Shown here: piece after piece, positions 42,586 to 51,016 of the stretch
How the letters are laid out: every line of letters begins with the position of its first letter
Numbering within the stretch: position 1 is the stretch's first letter
Source of the DNA: Candidatus Amarolinea dominans
Lineage (GTDB): Bacteria; Chloroflexota; Anaerolineae; SSC4; Amarolineaceae
NCBI GenBank assembly: GCA_016719785.1
Contig: JADJYJ010000003.1
Span: forward strand, 620,001-684,000
Length of the DNA: 64,000 bases
Direction of reading: 5' to 3'
Notes under the pieces: generated by a model
Seen by the model: the letters and a program-made list of their open reading frames with translations, nothing else
The model's database searches: none
What the model was told of the DNA's origin: nothing
Translations under genes and position numbers: made by a program

Positions 42586-43812
42586 GTGTTGAGCAACCTG
42601 ATTGCCGGCATTGATGTCGGCACCACCAAAATCTATGTGTTGGTCGGCGAACTGACCAGCGATGATACGATCCACATCATCGCTGTGGGTCAGGCGCCGT
42701 CACGCGGATTGCGGCGCGGTGTGGTGGTCAACATCGCTGAAGCCACGGCAGCCATCGGTCAGGCGGTGGAGCAGGCCGAGGCGGCCGCCGGGCAATCCAT
42801 CGGCAGCGCGTACGTCAGCGTGGCCGGCAGTCATATCGCGTCGCTCAGCAGTCGGGGTGTGGCGCCGGTCAGCCGGGGGCAGCGTGGCATTAGCCAGGAC
42901 GACATTAGCCGGGCGCTGGAGGCAGCACGCGCCGTGCCTATTCCGCACAACCGGGAGATCATTCACACCCTGCCTCGCTCGTGGACGGTGGATGAGCAAC
43001 AGGGCATCCGTGACCCGATCGGCATGCATGGTTTTCGGCTGGAGGTTGATGCGCACCTGATCACGGGCGCGGCCTCGGCCATTGCCAACCTGGTGAGCTG
43101 CGTCACCGCTCACGATATCGAGGTGGACGAGCTGGTGCTGGGGCCGCTGGCGGCCGGTGAAGCGGTGCTGACGGCCGCTGAACGTGACATGGGCGTGGTG
43201 GTGGCCGACATGGGCGGTGGCACAACCGATGTGGCGCTCTTTCTGGAGAATGCGCTCTATCATGCCGTGGTCGTGGATGTGGGCGGGAACAACCTGACGC
43301 AGGATGTGGCGGTGATGCTGCATGCACCGTTCAAGATCGCCGAGGCACTGAAGGTGCGCTATGGTCATCTTCTGCCGGCTTCGCTGGCGCCCGACGACAT
43401 TGTGCAGGTCAGTCCTTTCGGCGACCAGGGTCAAACCAGCGTGCCACGCGCTTTTTTGGCCGAAGTGCTGGAGGCGAGAGCCGAAGAGATTCTGGAGTCA
43501 CTGCTGCGCGAGGTGAAGCGCAGCGGTTATGATGGGTTGTTGCCGGCCGGCATTGTGCTGACCGGAGGCACGGCGCTCTTGCCCGGCTGGGCGGAGATCA
43601 GCCGTCAGTATTTGCAGTTGCCGGTGCGCATCGGCGCGCCGCGCAGTAATATCAGTGGCCTGAACGAGGAACTGCGCAACCCGATGTATGCCACCAGTGT
43701 GGGGCTGCTCTTATGGGGCGCGGGTCAGCATGGCGGCAGCCGTCCGCGCACCGCGGCGATGCCCTGGCTGGAACGAGTGATGCATTGGTTGCGCAATTTG
43801 ATACCAGGTTAG
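42586..43812 (+). CDS. ftsA: Cell division protein FtsA
   Basis: An actin-fold ATPase of 408 residues, starting GTG-TTG at 42586 behind GCTGAGGAG. LIAGIDVGTTKIYVLVGEL is phosphate loop 1; the SHS2-type 1C region follows; VVVADMGGGTTDVALFLENA is phosphate loop 2; VLTGGTALLPGWAEISRQYL is the adenosine motif. The C-terminal MPWLERVMHWLRNLIPG is an amphipathic membrane-binding helix. FtsA tethers FtsZ to the membrane. The 127-bp gap upstream holds no clear promoter, only a weak ATGAGAATT/AATTCTCAT inverted repeat. Confidence 0.96.
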   Translation: MLSNLIAGIDVGTTKIYVLVGELTSDDTIHIIAVGQAPSRGLRRGVVVNIAEATAAIGQAVEQAEAAAGQSIGSAYVSVAGSHIASLSSRGVAPVSRGQRGISQDDISRALEAARAVPIPHNREIIHTLPRSWTVDEQQGIRDPIGMHGFRLEVDAHLITGAASAIANLVSCVTAHDIEVDELVLGPLAAGEAVLTAAERDMGVVVADMGGGTTDVALFLENALYHAVVVDVGGNNLTQDVAVMLHAPFKIAEALKVRYGHLLPASLAPDDIVQVSPFGDQGQTSVPRAFLAEVLEARAEEILESLLREVKRSGYDGLLPAGIVLTGGTALLPGWAEISRQYLQLPVRIGAPRSNISGLNEELRNPMYATSVGLLLWGAGQHGGSRPRTAAMPWLERVMHWLRNLIPG

Positions 43813-43818
43813 GCTTCT

Positions 43819-43839
43819 TAGTTACGTTTTTCGTAACTA
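43819..43839 (+). other. Small hairpin between ftsA and ftsZ
   Basis: TAGTTACG (43819-43826) and CGTAACTA (43832-43839) flank TTTTT. It could modulate the ftsA/ftsZ transcript ratio; there is no U-tract after it. The rest of the 217-bp gap is AT-richer with GTGAAAATTC/GTGAAATTC direct repeats and no convincing promoter. Confidence 0.45.
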
Positions 43840-44029
43840 CGCAGACCCTAACGGTTTTCCCGGCAAATCGGGCGAAAATCTTGTCGGTTTTCGTAAAAAG
43901 TAAGGGCTCTCCTGCTGCGAATTGCACGAATGAACACGAAGGCAGGAGCTCAATTCGTGAAAATTCGTGAAATTCGTGACAAGAACAGCCTATCAGGCAG
44001 TTACAGGTCGTAGCAAGGAGGCAAATTCG

Positions 44030-45184
44030 ATGTCCGCTTCAGTCGCACGTAAGACGCAGCAACAGGGGTATGTCGAGAACATGGCCCAGATCAAAGTTCT
44101 GGGCATTGGTGGTGGCGGTTCCAACGCCGTCAATCGGATGATAGACGCCGGGATTCAAGGGGTTGAGTTCATTGCTGTCAACACAGATGCCCAGGCGCTC
44201 ATGTTGTCGCAGGCGCCGCAGCGCCTGCGGATCGGTGACAAGCTCACCAAGGGCCTCGGTTCGGGCGGAAGCCCTGAAATCGGCATGAAGGCCGCCGAGG
44301 AGTCGTCCGAAGAAATTCAGGCCCTCGTCAAGGGCGCGGACATGGTGTTTATCACGGCCGGCATCGGCGGTGGTACCGGCACCGGCGCCGCGCCGGTCAT
44401 TGCCCGCGTGGCCCGTGAGATGGGCTCGCTGACGATCGGCGTGGTGACCAAACCCTTCTCGTTCGAAGGCTCGCGCCGGATGCGCGCAGCCGATGAGGGC
44501 ATCGCCCGACTCAAGGAGCACGTGGACACCCTGATTGTGATCCCCAACGACCGGCTGCTGCAGGTTGTGGACAAGAAGGCCTCCATCGAAACCGCGTTCC
44601 GCACCGCGGATGATGTGCTACGCCAGGGTATCCAGGGCATTTCTGAGTTGATCACGGTGCCAGGGCTGATCAACCTGGATTTTGCCGATGTGCGCGCGAT
44701 CATGTCCGAGGGCGGGTCCGCGTTGATGGCGATCGGCCGGGCTAAGGGCGAGAATCGGGCCAGGGAAGCGGCGGAGCAGGCCATTCACAGTGCGTTGCTC
44801 GATGTTTCCATTGACGGCGCCCAGGGCATCCTGTTCAACGTGACGGGCGGGGCCGACCTGACCCTGTTCGAGGTCAATGAGGCGGCCGAGATCATGCGTG
44901 CCGGGGTGCATCCGGAGGCCAACATCATCTTTGGCGCGGTGATTGACCCGACGATGACCGATGAGATTCGGATCACCGTCATCGCCACCGGCTTCGAGGC
45001 GGCTCACGCTCAGCGCCGGCCGGCCACAACGGCCCAGGCTCTGCGCGCTGATGCCCGCCAGGCGCAACCGTTGGCGCCCAGCAGCACCACCCAGGCCATT
45101 CCGTTCCCCTCGCGCTCCTTCAGCCGCGACAAGCTGGAGGAGGTGCCGGCGTTCATTCGCCGGCGCGCGGCCGACGGCAAGTAA
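44030..45184 (+). CDS. ftsZ: Cell division GTPase FtsZ
   Basis: Start ATG 44030 (MSASVARKTQQQGYVENMAQ) behind GCAAGGAGG; 384 residues. IKVLGIGGGGSNAVNRMID and the tubulin signature GGGTGTGAAPVIA bind GTP; NTDAQAL, DLTLFEVNEAAEIM (T7-loop region NIDFADVRAIM-like NLDFADVRAIMSEGG) complete the active site between subunits. The C-terminal EEVPAFIRRR is the conserved peptide that binds FtsA. It forms the Z ring. Last gene of the cluster, followed by a strong terminator. Confidence 0.98.
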   Translation: MSASVARKTQQQGYVENMAQIKVLGIGGGGSNAVNRMIDAGIQGVEFIAVNTDAQALMLSQAPQRLRIGDKLTKGLGSGGSPEIGMKAAEESSEEIQALVKGADMVFITAGIGGGTGTGAAPVIARVAREMGSLTIGVVTKPFSFEGSRRMRAADEGIARLKEHVDTLIVIPNDRLLQVVDKKASIETAFRTADDVLRQGIQGISELITVPGLINLDFADVRAIMSEGGSALMAIGRAKGENRAREAAEQAIHSALLDVSIDGAQGILFNVTGGADLTLFEVNEAAEIMRAGVHPEANIIFGAVIDPTMTDEIRITVIATGFEAAHAQRRPATTAQALRADARQAQPLAPSSTTQAIPFPSRSFSRDKLEEVPAFIRRRAADGK

Positions 45185-45203
45185 ACAGATCGGGCTATGA
45201 ACC

Positions 45204-45250
45204 AAAAATCGCCGCCAGCAATCAATGTGCTGGCGGCGATTTTTTATTTT
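45204..45250 (+). terminator. Intrinsic terminator of the dcw cluster
   Basis: A perfect 17-bp stem (45204-45220 with 45228-45244, core ATCGCCGCCAGCA) around loop ATCAATG. The A-tract on the left and T-tract on the right make it work in both directions, serving the convergent TPR gene too. Confidence 0.95.
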
Positions 45251-45276
45251 CTTGATCGTATGCTGACGACTTTCGC

Positions 45277-45909
45277 TCAGGCCTCGATGACTTGACCCTT
45301 GATCTTGCCCTGGCGCGTCAGGCGTTCGTACTCAAGTTTGAAGCGCTGTACCACGCGCAGCACGTCCTGTGCGAGGGAACTTTGCGGGTCCAGCTCCAGC
45401 GCGCGCCGCGCGCAGTGGAGCGCGTCGTGGAACTGAAAGGCACGCGTGTAAACGAGGGCGAGATCGGTCAGCGTGACCATGTTGGAGCGATTGGCCTGGT
45501 GAGCTTCTTGCAGGAGGACGCGACCCTGTGTCTCATCGCCCGAATTGAAAACGGCCCAGCCCACTGCCCGCAGATATTCGTCATCCTGCGGTGACAGTTC
45601 CAGCGCATGCCACAGCATGTCAATGGCTTCCGGCCAGCGCATACCGGCCGAGAGGATGATGCCGAGCAGGTAGTGATACTCGGCCGCAGCGCTGTTGTGC
45701 TCGATGGCATGTTTGAGGTTAGCTTCAGCGCGATCTAATTCATACAAGGAAAGGTAGATGTCGCCCAGGTAGGCGCTGATGATCTCACACCCCTTTTCAC
45801 CGAGGGGATGGGTGGCCAGCATCTCCTCCAGCATATCGGAGGCGCGGCGCAACTGTCCGCGCTGCACCAGGTGATCTGTTCGTCTGAGTAATTGTTCTAG
45901 GCGGTTCAT
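45277..45909 (-). CDS. TPR-repeat protein
   Basis: A 210-residue soluble helical protein with about four tetratricopeptide motifs (YLSLYELDRAEANLKHAIEH, YHYLLGIILSAGMRWPEAID, YTRAFQFHDALHCARRALEL). No enzymatic domain or export signal. GGAGG precedes the ATG at 45909. It converges on ftsZ and shares its terminator. A protein-interaction role is the most that can be said. Confidence 0.85.
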   Translation of the reverse strand: MNRLEQLLRRTDHLVQRGQLRRASDMLEEMLATHPLGEKGCEIISAYLGDIYLSLYELDRAEANLKHAIEHNSAAAEYHYLLGIILSAGMRWPEAIDMLWHALELSPQDDEYLRAVGWAVFNSGDETQGRVLLQEAHQANRSNMVTLTDLALVYTRAFQFHDALHCARRALELDPQSSLAQDVLRVVQRFKLEYERLTRQGKIKGQVIEA

Positions 45910-45984
45910 CCAACCCTCCGCATGAGGTGGTCGCGGGTGTTGCCATCACTACCTGGAGAAATCCAGGTCGTACACTGCGCGCTT

Positions 45985-46064
45985 AGGGTTCGTAAAAATA
46001 TGACTTCCCGTGTTTCTCAGCGTTTTCTCGGCAAAATACAGGAACTAATTCTTTTGCGAACCCT
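45985..46064. repeat. Imperfect palindromic element related to 54776-54856
   Basis: AGGGTTCG (45985-45992) and CGAACCCT (46057-46064) are perfect ends. Inside, ACTTCCCGT...CGG..AAA...GGAACT matches the core of the palindrome at 54776 in order and spacing. It is upstream of the minus-strand TPR gene. Confidence 0.65.
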
Positions 46065-46169
46065 TGTTTATCTGTTTTGTCATCTTGGGCGTGTAAACTA
46101 ACTCGTTGTATGCAGCCTTTCTCATTGTAGCACAAGCTGTGCCGTTGCGCAATCAAGCGCGGGCCTGTG

Positions 46170-46311
46170 CAGCAGTTCCAAATGTAGCACACATTCAACC
46201 ACAAAGAGCACAGAGAACACAAAGAAACGGCAGATCAGACGCAAATCGGCAACTTCTCTGCGTTCTTTGTGATCTCTGTGGTAAAAAACCAGGCTACATT
46301 TGGAACTGCTG
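46170..46311. mobile_element. 142-bp MITE with 19-bp perfect TIRs and 9-bp target duplication
   Basis: The left end CAGCAGTTCCAAATGTAGC (46170-46188) is the exact reverse complement of the right end (46293-46311). The element is flanked by identical 9-bp repeats GGGCCTGTG at 46161-46169 and 46312-46320. The interior is a further imperfect palindrome of ACCACAGAGA/CACAAAGAA motifs. It encodes no transposase, so it must be moved in trans by an element with the same ends. Confidence 0.9.
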
Positions 46312-46320
46312 GGGCCTGTG

Positions 46321-46493
46321 CTATGTAATGGTGCGGTTGACTTGACCGATGTGCTGGTCGAGCGCCGGCGACAAGCCAGGCTCTGGCGCCCGCCTGGATG
46401 GTGGATGGCGGTCAAGTCATCACTGTGCAGCAGGTGGCGGTCGCCTGGGGCTGGCCGGCTGCATGGGGCATTTTTGAGCTATACATTCCTTAA
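46321..46493 (+). pseudogene. Possible C-terminal coding remnant next to the MITE
   Basis: One frame reads APAWMVDGGQVITVQQVAVA, WGWPAAWGIFELYIP and then TAA at 46491, a plausible protein C-terminus with no start codon in place. The MITE lies just upstream. I do not recognise the family; it may be the tail of a gene interrupted or eroded after insertion. The remainder of the 45910-46611 gap holds only repeats and the sigma-factor promoter. Confidence 0.25.
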
Positions 46494-46501
46494 TCAAACA
46501 T

Positions 46502-46530
46502 TTGACAAACAAAGAACAACACGGTATAAT
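46502..46530 (+). promoter_or_regulatory. Perfect-consensus sigma-70 promoter of the ECF sigma gene
   Basis: TTGACA (46502-46507) and TATAAT (46525-46530) with a 17-bp spacer. The leader is about 75 nt and can form a GTGCCC/GGGCAC hairpin (46558-46590). A housekeeping promoter suggests that activity is controlled after transcription. Confidence 0.9.
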
Positions 46531-46611
46531 ACTTGTATGAGGGTAGAACAAGAGTGAAGTGCCCTGCAAGCATAACCTTCGGGGCACAAGGCACGCGTAG
46601 GAGATAAAAAA

Positions 46612-47241
46612 ATGGCGAGCAATAGTCAACAGCATGATCTGAGTCAGTTGAGCGATGACACGTTGGTTCAACTGTTTGTGAGTGATCCGCAGCGCAATGC
46701 AAAGGCGTTCGAGGTTTTGGTGGAACGCTATCAGGGCAAGGTGTTTGGCCTGTCGTTGCGGATGATGGGAAGTCGGGAGGAAGCCGAAGATCAGGCGCAG
46801 GAAATCTTTGTCAAGGTGTACCGTTCGCTGGCCCGTTTCGAAGGCCGTTCGCGGTTCAGCACCTGGCTCTATCGGATTGCCGTCAATGCTTGTCTGGATG
46901 CCATTGAAAAACGCCGCCGCCGCCCGCAGGCTGCTGACATCGAGTGGGGTGATCTCGCCGAGACTGAGCCGGTGGATAGCGAACTGCTGAGCCGGCATGC
47001 GCCCACGCCTGAGCAGGCGTATCTGCACAAGGAACAATCGAGCGTGGTTCACAGCGCGTTGTCAAAATTGGAGGAATCGCATCGGCAGGCTATCGTGCAG
47101 CGCGAGTTGCAGGGTTTGAGCTATCAGGACATGGCGGCCAACACCCGCATTGGCCTTAGTGCGATGAAGATGCGGGTGCATCGGGCGCGCAAGGCGCTCG
47201 CCTCCGTCCTGCAGCAGCAGGCCCAGTTGGGCATGGCGTAA
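46612..47241 (+). CDS. ECF RNA polymerase sigma factor (sigma-70 family)
   Basis: A 209-residue ECF sigma. Region 2 (AFEVLVERYQGKVFGLSLRM, REEAEDQAQEIFVKVYRSLA, RFSTWLYRIAVNACLD) and region 4 (LSKLEESHRQAIVQRELQGLSYQDMA and the recognition helix TRIGLSAMKMRVHRARKALA) are complete. AGGAGA lies before the ATG. No anti-sigma factor gene follows; the next gene is a methyltransferase with its own likely promoter. Confidence 0.93.
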   Translation: MASNSQQHDLSQLSDDTLVQLFVSDPQRNAKAFEVLVERYQGKVFGLSLRMMGSREEAEDQAQEIFVKVYRSLARFEGRSRFSTWLYRIAVNACLDAIEKRRRRPQAADIEWGDLAETEPVDSELLSRHAPTPEQAYLHKEQSSVVHSALSKLEESHRQAIVQRELQGLSYQDMAANTRIGLSAMKMRVHRARKALASVLQQQAQLGMA

Positions 47242-47256
47242 GTTGCCCTGTATAAT
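47227..47256 (+). promoter_or_regulatory. Candidate promoter of methyltransferase-fol genes
   Basis: TTGGGC (47227-47232) and TATAAT (47251-47256) with an 18-bp spacer, overlapping the end of the sigma gene. The -10 is perfect and the -35 moderate. Confidence 0.5.
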
Positions 47257-47315
47257 GGCGGTGAGTTCACCGAAGCGTGGCTCCCTGAGCCAGGACGCGG
47301 ATCGAGGGGCGGGCA

Positions 47316-48122
47316 ATGGATGAAAAAATACTACACTGGGTGGTGTGCCCACAGTGTGCGGAACGTCAGTGGCGGACCGAAACCGAGGCCGTGCGCTGCG
47401 AGTCGTGCGGCTCCCGCTACCCCGTGCAAAACGGCGTGCTCAACCTGCTGCCGGGCGGCCCCCATTTTCTGACCGCAGCTCAGCGCACGAATTTCTGGGC
47501 GCCGGTAGCCTGGGGCTATGAAGACCTGTGGCGGCGTCGTTCTCTCAGTCTGCTCAGCGGGCAACCCTTGGGCCTTGAGCGCGAACTGGCCCTGCTGAAC
47601 GAGTGGCTGGCCGATGCGCAGGGCGGAGTCTTCCTGGATCTGGCCTGTTCACACGGTCTTTACGCGCGGGCATTGGCGGGGCCGCGCGGTCTTGATCGGG
47701 AAATCATTGCGCTGGACAGCTCCCCGCGCATGTTGCAGGCGGCGGCGCGCAAGGTGCGCCAGGCCCAACTGGCCGCGACGGTTCATCTGCTGTGCGCCGA
47801 AGGGGAATCGCTGCCGTTTGCGGCCGATTCACTGGATGGCATTGTTTGCGGCGGCTCTCTCAACGAGTTCAAGATGGCAGAGCTGGTGGTGGCCGAGGCC
47901 AGCCGGGTTCTCAAGCCGGGCGCACCCTACTTTTCGATGCATCTGCTGAGCAGCGGCGCGGCGTGGCCGCGGCGTTTGCAGGGTCTGGCGCGCCGGGGCG
48001 GTATCCATTTTTGGGATGCCGATGGTGTGCAGGCGCTGTTTGCCGACCGGGGCTTGCGCCTGGTGCGCCGCGCCCGCTTTGGCATCGTGGAATTTGCACT
48101 GTTCAAGAAAGAGGGCGGATGA
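47316..48122 (+). CDS. SAM-dependent methyltransferase with N-terminal zinc ribbon
   Basis: A 268-residue protein. An N-terminal Trm112-like zinc ribbon (LHWVVCPQCAERQW...VRCESCGSRYPVQNGVLNLL, four Cys) is followed by a class I methyltransferase: motif I GVFLDLACSHGLYARAL, EIIALDSSPRMLQAAARKV, LLCAEGESLPFAADSLDGIV and a UbiE/Methyltransf_11 layout. The substrate is unknown. The stop overlaps the folB start (ATGATG), so it is cotranscribed with the folate genes. Confidence 0.88.
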   Translation: MDEKILHWVVCPQCAERQWRTETEAVRCESCGSRYPVQNGVLNLLPGGPHFLTAAQRTNFWAPVAWGYEDLWRRRSLSLLSGQPLGLERELALLNEWLADAQGGVFLDLACSHGLYARALAGPRGLDREIIALDSSPRMLQAAARKVRQAQLAATVHLLCAEGESLPFAADSLDGIVCGGSLNEFKMAELVVAEASRVLKPGAPYFSMHLLSSGAAWPRRLQGLARRGGIHFWDADGVQALFADRGLRLVRRARFGIVEFALFKKEGG

Positions 48123-48514
48123 TGGCTTTGGACCGGGTGGAAGTACGTGATTTGCTCCTACGCTGCATCATCGGCATCAATCCCGAAGAGCGCACCCATC
48201 CGCAGGATGTGCTCATCAATCTGACGATGTTTGCCGATCTGCGGCCGGCTGGAAACAGCGATGACATTGGCGATGCCGTCAACTATAAGACGGCCAGCAA
48301 GCGCGTCATCGCGCTGGTGGAACAGTCGCAGTTCTTCCTGGTCGAAAAGATGGCGGCTGAGATTGCGCGTTTGATCCTCACCGAGTTTGCCGTCGAGCGG
48401 GTGCAGGTGCGCGTGGAGAAGCCGGGCGCGCTGCGTTTTGCCCGTTCGGTGGGCGTTGAGATCGAGCGCACGCGGGCCGATTTCGATCTGCTGCCGCTGC
48501 CCGCCCGGCCGTGA
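48119..48514 (+). CDS. folB: Dihydroneopterin aldolase FolB
   Basis: A 131-residue protein: RVEVRDLLLRCIIGINPEER, THPQDVLINLTMFADL and DAVNYKTASKRVIALVEQSQFFLVEKMAAEIARLIL show the FolB/FolX fold with the catalytic Lys and the conserved Glu. It converts dihydroneopterin to 6-hydroxymethyl-dihydropterin plus glycolaldehyde in folate synthesis. Two tandem ATGs at 48119/48122 are possible starts. It overlaps folK by 4 nt. Confidence 0.93.
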   Translation: MMALDRVEVRDLLLRCIIGINPEERTHPQDVLINLTMFADLRPAGNSDDIGDAVNYKTASKRVIALVEQSQFFLVEKMAAEIARLILTEFAVERVQVRVEKPGALRFARSVGVEIERTRADFDLLPLPARP

Positions 48515-49014
48515 ACACCGTTTTTCTCAGCCTGGGGTCGAACATCGAGCCGGAGCAGCATCTGGCCGATGCTCTGCGACGCCTGGCAGCCCTGGGTGAA
48601 ATGGTCGCGGTCTCGCCGGTGTATGAATCGTTACCCGCGGGCGACCCTGACCAGCCCAATTACCTGAATCTGGTCGTGCTGCTGAGCACCAACCTGGCGC
48701 CGGTCGCCCTCAAACAGCAGCTTCTCACCATCGAACAGGCGTTGGGGCGCGCGCGCAGCGCCAATCTCAATGCGGCGCGCACGATTGACCTTGACATTGC
48801 CCTCTTCAACCTCGACATTCTTCTTGTAGGCAAGCGCCACATCCCTGATCCCGATATCCTGACACAGCCCTACCTGGCGTGCCCATTGGCGGACCTGGCG
48901 CCCGAATTCTTTCATCCAGAGACGGGTCAAACCCTCAGTGCCATCGCGGCGCCATTTCGCCAGCGGACTGACATCTTGCGCCGTGACGATGTGCATCTGC
49001 TGGCGGTCAAATAG
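48511..49014 (+). CDS. folK: 6-hydroxymethyl-7,8-dihydropterin pyrophosphokinase FolK
   Basis: A 167-residue HPPK with GTG start at 48511 overlapping folB. TVFLSLGSNIEPEQHLADAL, VSPVYESLPAGDPDQPNYLNLVVLL, and the metal-site signature RTIDLDIALFNLD; RHIPDPDILTQPYLACPLADL completes the family. It pyrophosphorylates the FolB product. Confidence 0.95.
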   Translation: MNTVFLSLGSNIEPEQHLADALRRLAALGEMVAVSPVYESLPAGDPDQPNYLNLVVLLSTNLAPVALKQQLLTIEQALGRARSANLNAARTIDLDIALFNLDILLVGKRHIPDPDILTQPYLACPLADLAPEFFHPETGQTLSAIAAPFRQRTDILRRDDVHLLAVK

Positions 49015-49050
49015 CCACAGATCACGGTTTCAGAAAGCGAGCAAAACAAC

Positions 49051-49692
49051 ATGAATCCCATGAAAGTCAATGTAGACGATTTCGACGCCTTTCGCACTGA
49101 ATTGATCGAGGATGAGCCGGGCTGGGCTGATGCCGATATCCAGGTGGCGGTACGCAGCATCTTGACCGCGATTGGCGAAAATCCCGAACGGCAGGGCCTG
49201 GTCAAAACCCCGCTGCGCGTCGCCAAAATGTACGAAGAGCTGACGGCCGGTTATCACGTGGACCCGGCGGCACTCATCAACGATGCCATCTTCGAGGTGC
49301 ATTACGATGAAATGGTGGTTGTCAAGGATATTGACTACTACAGCCTGTGCGAGCATCACATGCTGCCGTTCATGGGCAAGGCGCACGTGGCCTACCTGCC
49401 GCGTGGCAGGGTGTTGGGCCTGAGCAAGATTCCGCGCATCGTGGAGATGTACGCGCGGCGGTTGCAGGTGCAAGAGCGCATGACGATGCAGATTGCCGAT
49501 TTGATCGAGGAAGTGCTGAACCCCCTGGGAGTTGCCGTCGTTTGCGAGGGCGTGCATCTGTGTGCGGCCATGCGCGGGGTCAAGAAGGCCAACGCGCGCA
49601 TGGTGACGAGCGCCATGCGTGGCGCGTTTCGCAACAATCCGCAGACGCGCAACGAGTTTTTGAAGCTGCTCAATCATGCCGATGCGCATTGA
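49051..49692 (+). CDS. folE: GTP cyclohydrolase I (FolE)
   Basis: A 213-residue GTP cyclohydrolase I. NPERQGLVKTPLRVAKMYEE, the zinc/catalytic YYSLCEHHMLPFMGKAHVAYLP, GLSKIPRIVEMYARRLQVQERMT and VAVVCEGVHLCAAMRGV (second Cys ligand) are all present. It makes dihydroneopterin triphosphate, the entry step of folate synthesis. Hence folB, folK and folE are together; folP is not here. Confidence 0.96.
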   Translation: MNPMKVNVDDFDAFRTELIEDEPGWADADIQVAVRSILTAIGENPERQGLVKTPLRVAKMYEELTAGYHVDPAALINDAIFEVHYDEMVVVKDIDYYSLCEHHMLPFMGKAHVAYLPRGRVLGLSKIPRIVEMYARRLQVQERMTMQIADLIEEVLNPLGVAVVCEGVHLCAAMRGVKKANARMVTSAMRGAFRNNPQTRNEFLKLLNHADAH

Positions 49693-49743
49693 GCGCGCGC
49701 TGGCTGCATCGAGTTGGCGCGCCGGCTGACGCCGCGCCCGGCT

Positions 49744-49772
49744 TTGCGTTCGCTGGCGCTCTGCGCTACAAT
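49744..49772 (+). promoter_or_regulatory. Candidate promoter of truD
   Basis: TTGCGT (49744-49749) and TACAAT (49767-49772) with a 17-bp spacer, in the folE-truD gap. The predicted start near 49779 precedes the chosen ATG at 49810. Confidence 0.5.
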
Positions 49773-49809
49773 CATGCCAGTCACGATTCTAGCCTGGTGT
49801 AAGCAACGA

Positions 49810-50868
49810 ATGACATTACCAACCATCACATCCGACCTGCCCGGTATTGGCGGGACACTCAAGCAGTCGCCTGAGCATTTTGTGGTTACAGAGATCCCGT
49901 TGTATGACGCAAGTGGCGACGGCGATCATCTCTACGTCAACCTGACGCGGCGTGGCTGGAACACGCGCGATGTGGCGCTGGCCCTGGCCCGCCTCTTTGA
50001 TCTGCACGTGGACGATATCGGTTTCGCCGGCTTGAAAGACCGTCAGGCGCTGACGACGCAGACCTTTTCGCTCCTGCGGGTGCCGGCCGAGGACGCCGCC
50101 GCACGCATTGCCGCCGAACTGCCCTTCGAGGTCAACTGGGTCAGCCGTCACCGCAACAAACTACGCACCGGACATCTGCTGGGCAATCGTTTTGCCATTT
50201 TCATCGCGGACGTCCTGCCGGACGCCTTAGCGCGGGCCGAGGCGGTGACGGCTGCGCTGCACGTCCGCGGCATTCCCAACTTCTTTGGCGCTCAACGCTT
50301 CGGCCAGGACGGCGACAACGCGACGCGTGGACATGAGGTGCTCTTGGGGCGCGGCCCGCGCCAACGCTGGCTGCGCCGTTTCCTGATCTCGGCGTTTCAA
50401 TCTGATCTGTTCAACCGCTATCTGGAGCAGCGCATCGCCCTGGGCGCGTTCTCTCATCTGTTGGCCGGCGACGTGGCAAAGAAGCACAGCACCGGCGGCC
50501 TGTTCGTTGTCGAAGACCTGGAACGCGAGCAGCCGCGTTTTCAGGCCGGCGAGATCAGCTTTACCGGTCCGCTCTTTGGGGCCAAAATGAAGGCGGCCGC
50601 CGAGGCAGCCGCGGCTCTCGAAGCCGGCATCCTGGCGCAGGCTGCACTGCCGCCGTCTGCCTTCAAGAAGGCGGATGTGGATGGCGGCCGGCGCTTGGGC
50701 CGCTTGTTGCTCGATCGCGTCGAGCTGGATGCAACCGACTTGTCTGCCGCTGGTGGAGGACTCTGGGTGCGCTTCACGTTGCCCAAGGGCGCCTATGCCA
50801 CGGTCGTGCTGCGTGAGTTCATGAAGGACGATGTGGTTTTGGGCGAAGAGGACGAGGGTGATGATTAG
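49810..50868 (+). CDS. truD: tRNA pseudouridine synthase D
   Basis: Start ATG 49810 (MTLPTITSDLPGIGGTLKQS), at the point where TruD homology begins; 352 residues. PEHFVVTEIPLYDASGDGDHLYVNLTRRGW, the catalytic GFAGLKDRQALTTQTFSL (Asp in LKDR), RGIPNFFGAQRFGQDGDN and LFGAKMKAA are signatures. It makes pseudouridine-13 in tRNA-Glu; a tRNA-Glu gene lies elsewhere in this window. Confidence 0.94.
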   Translation: MTLPTITSDLPGIGGTLKQSPEHFVVTEIPLYDASGDGDHLYVNLTRRGWNTRDVALALARLFDLHVDDIGFAGLKDRQALTTQTFSLLRVPAEDAAARIAAELPFEVNWVSRHRNKLRTGHLLGNRFAIFIADVLPDALARAEAVTAALHVRGIPNFFGAQRFGQDGDNATRGHEVLLGRGPRQRWLRRFLISAFQSDLFNRYLEQRIALGAFSHLLAGDVAKKHSTGGLFVVEDLEREQPRFQAGEISFTGPLFGAKMKAAAEAAAALEAGILAQAALPPSAFKKADVDGGRRLGRLLLDRVELDATDLSAAGGGLWVRFTLPKGAYATVVLREFMKDDVVLGEEDEGDD

Positions 50869-50927
50869 GCCCGCGTGCTCTTCGATCTGGGACGCTTGCA
50901 CGGGGCCAAACGTCGCAACCGCTATTC

Positions 50928-50956
50928 TTGCGACGCGACGTAAAGCAGTGTAAAAT
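50928..50956 (+). promoter_or_regulatory. Candidate promoter of the GNAT-like/R3H ATPase genes
   Basis: TTGCGA (50928-50933) and TAAAAT (50951-50956) with a 17-bp spacer. The start near 50963 excludes an upstream TTG as start codon and fits GTG 51017. Confidence 0.5.
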
Positions 50957-51016
50957 TCCAGCTTGATAAACTGGGGACCCATTCTACCGCGAAAAGCCAG
51001 AGGAGCCGTCAACGGG

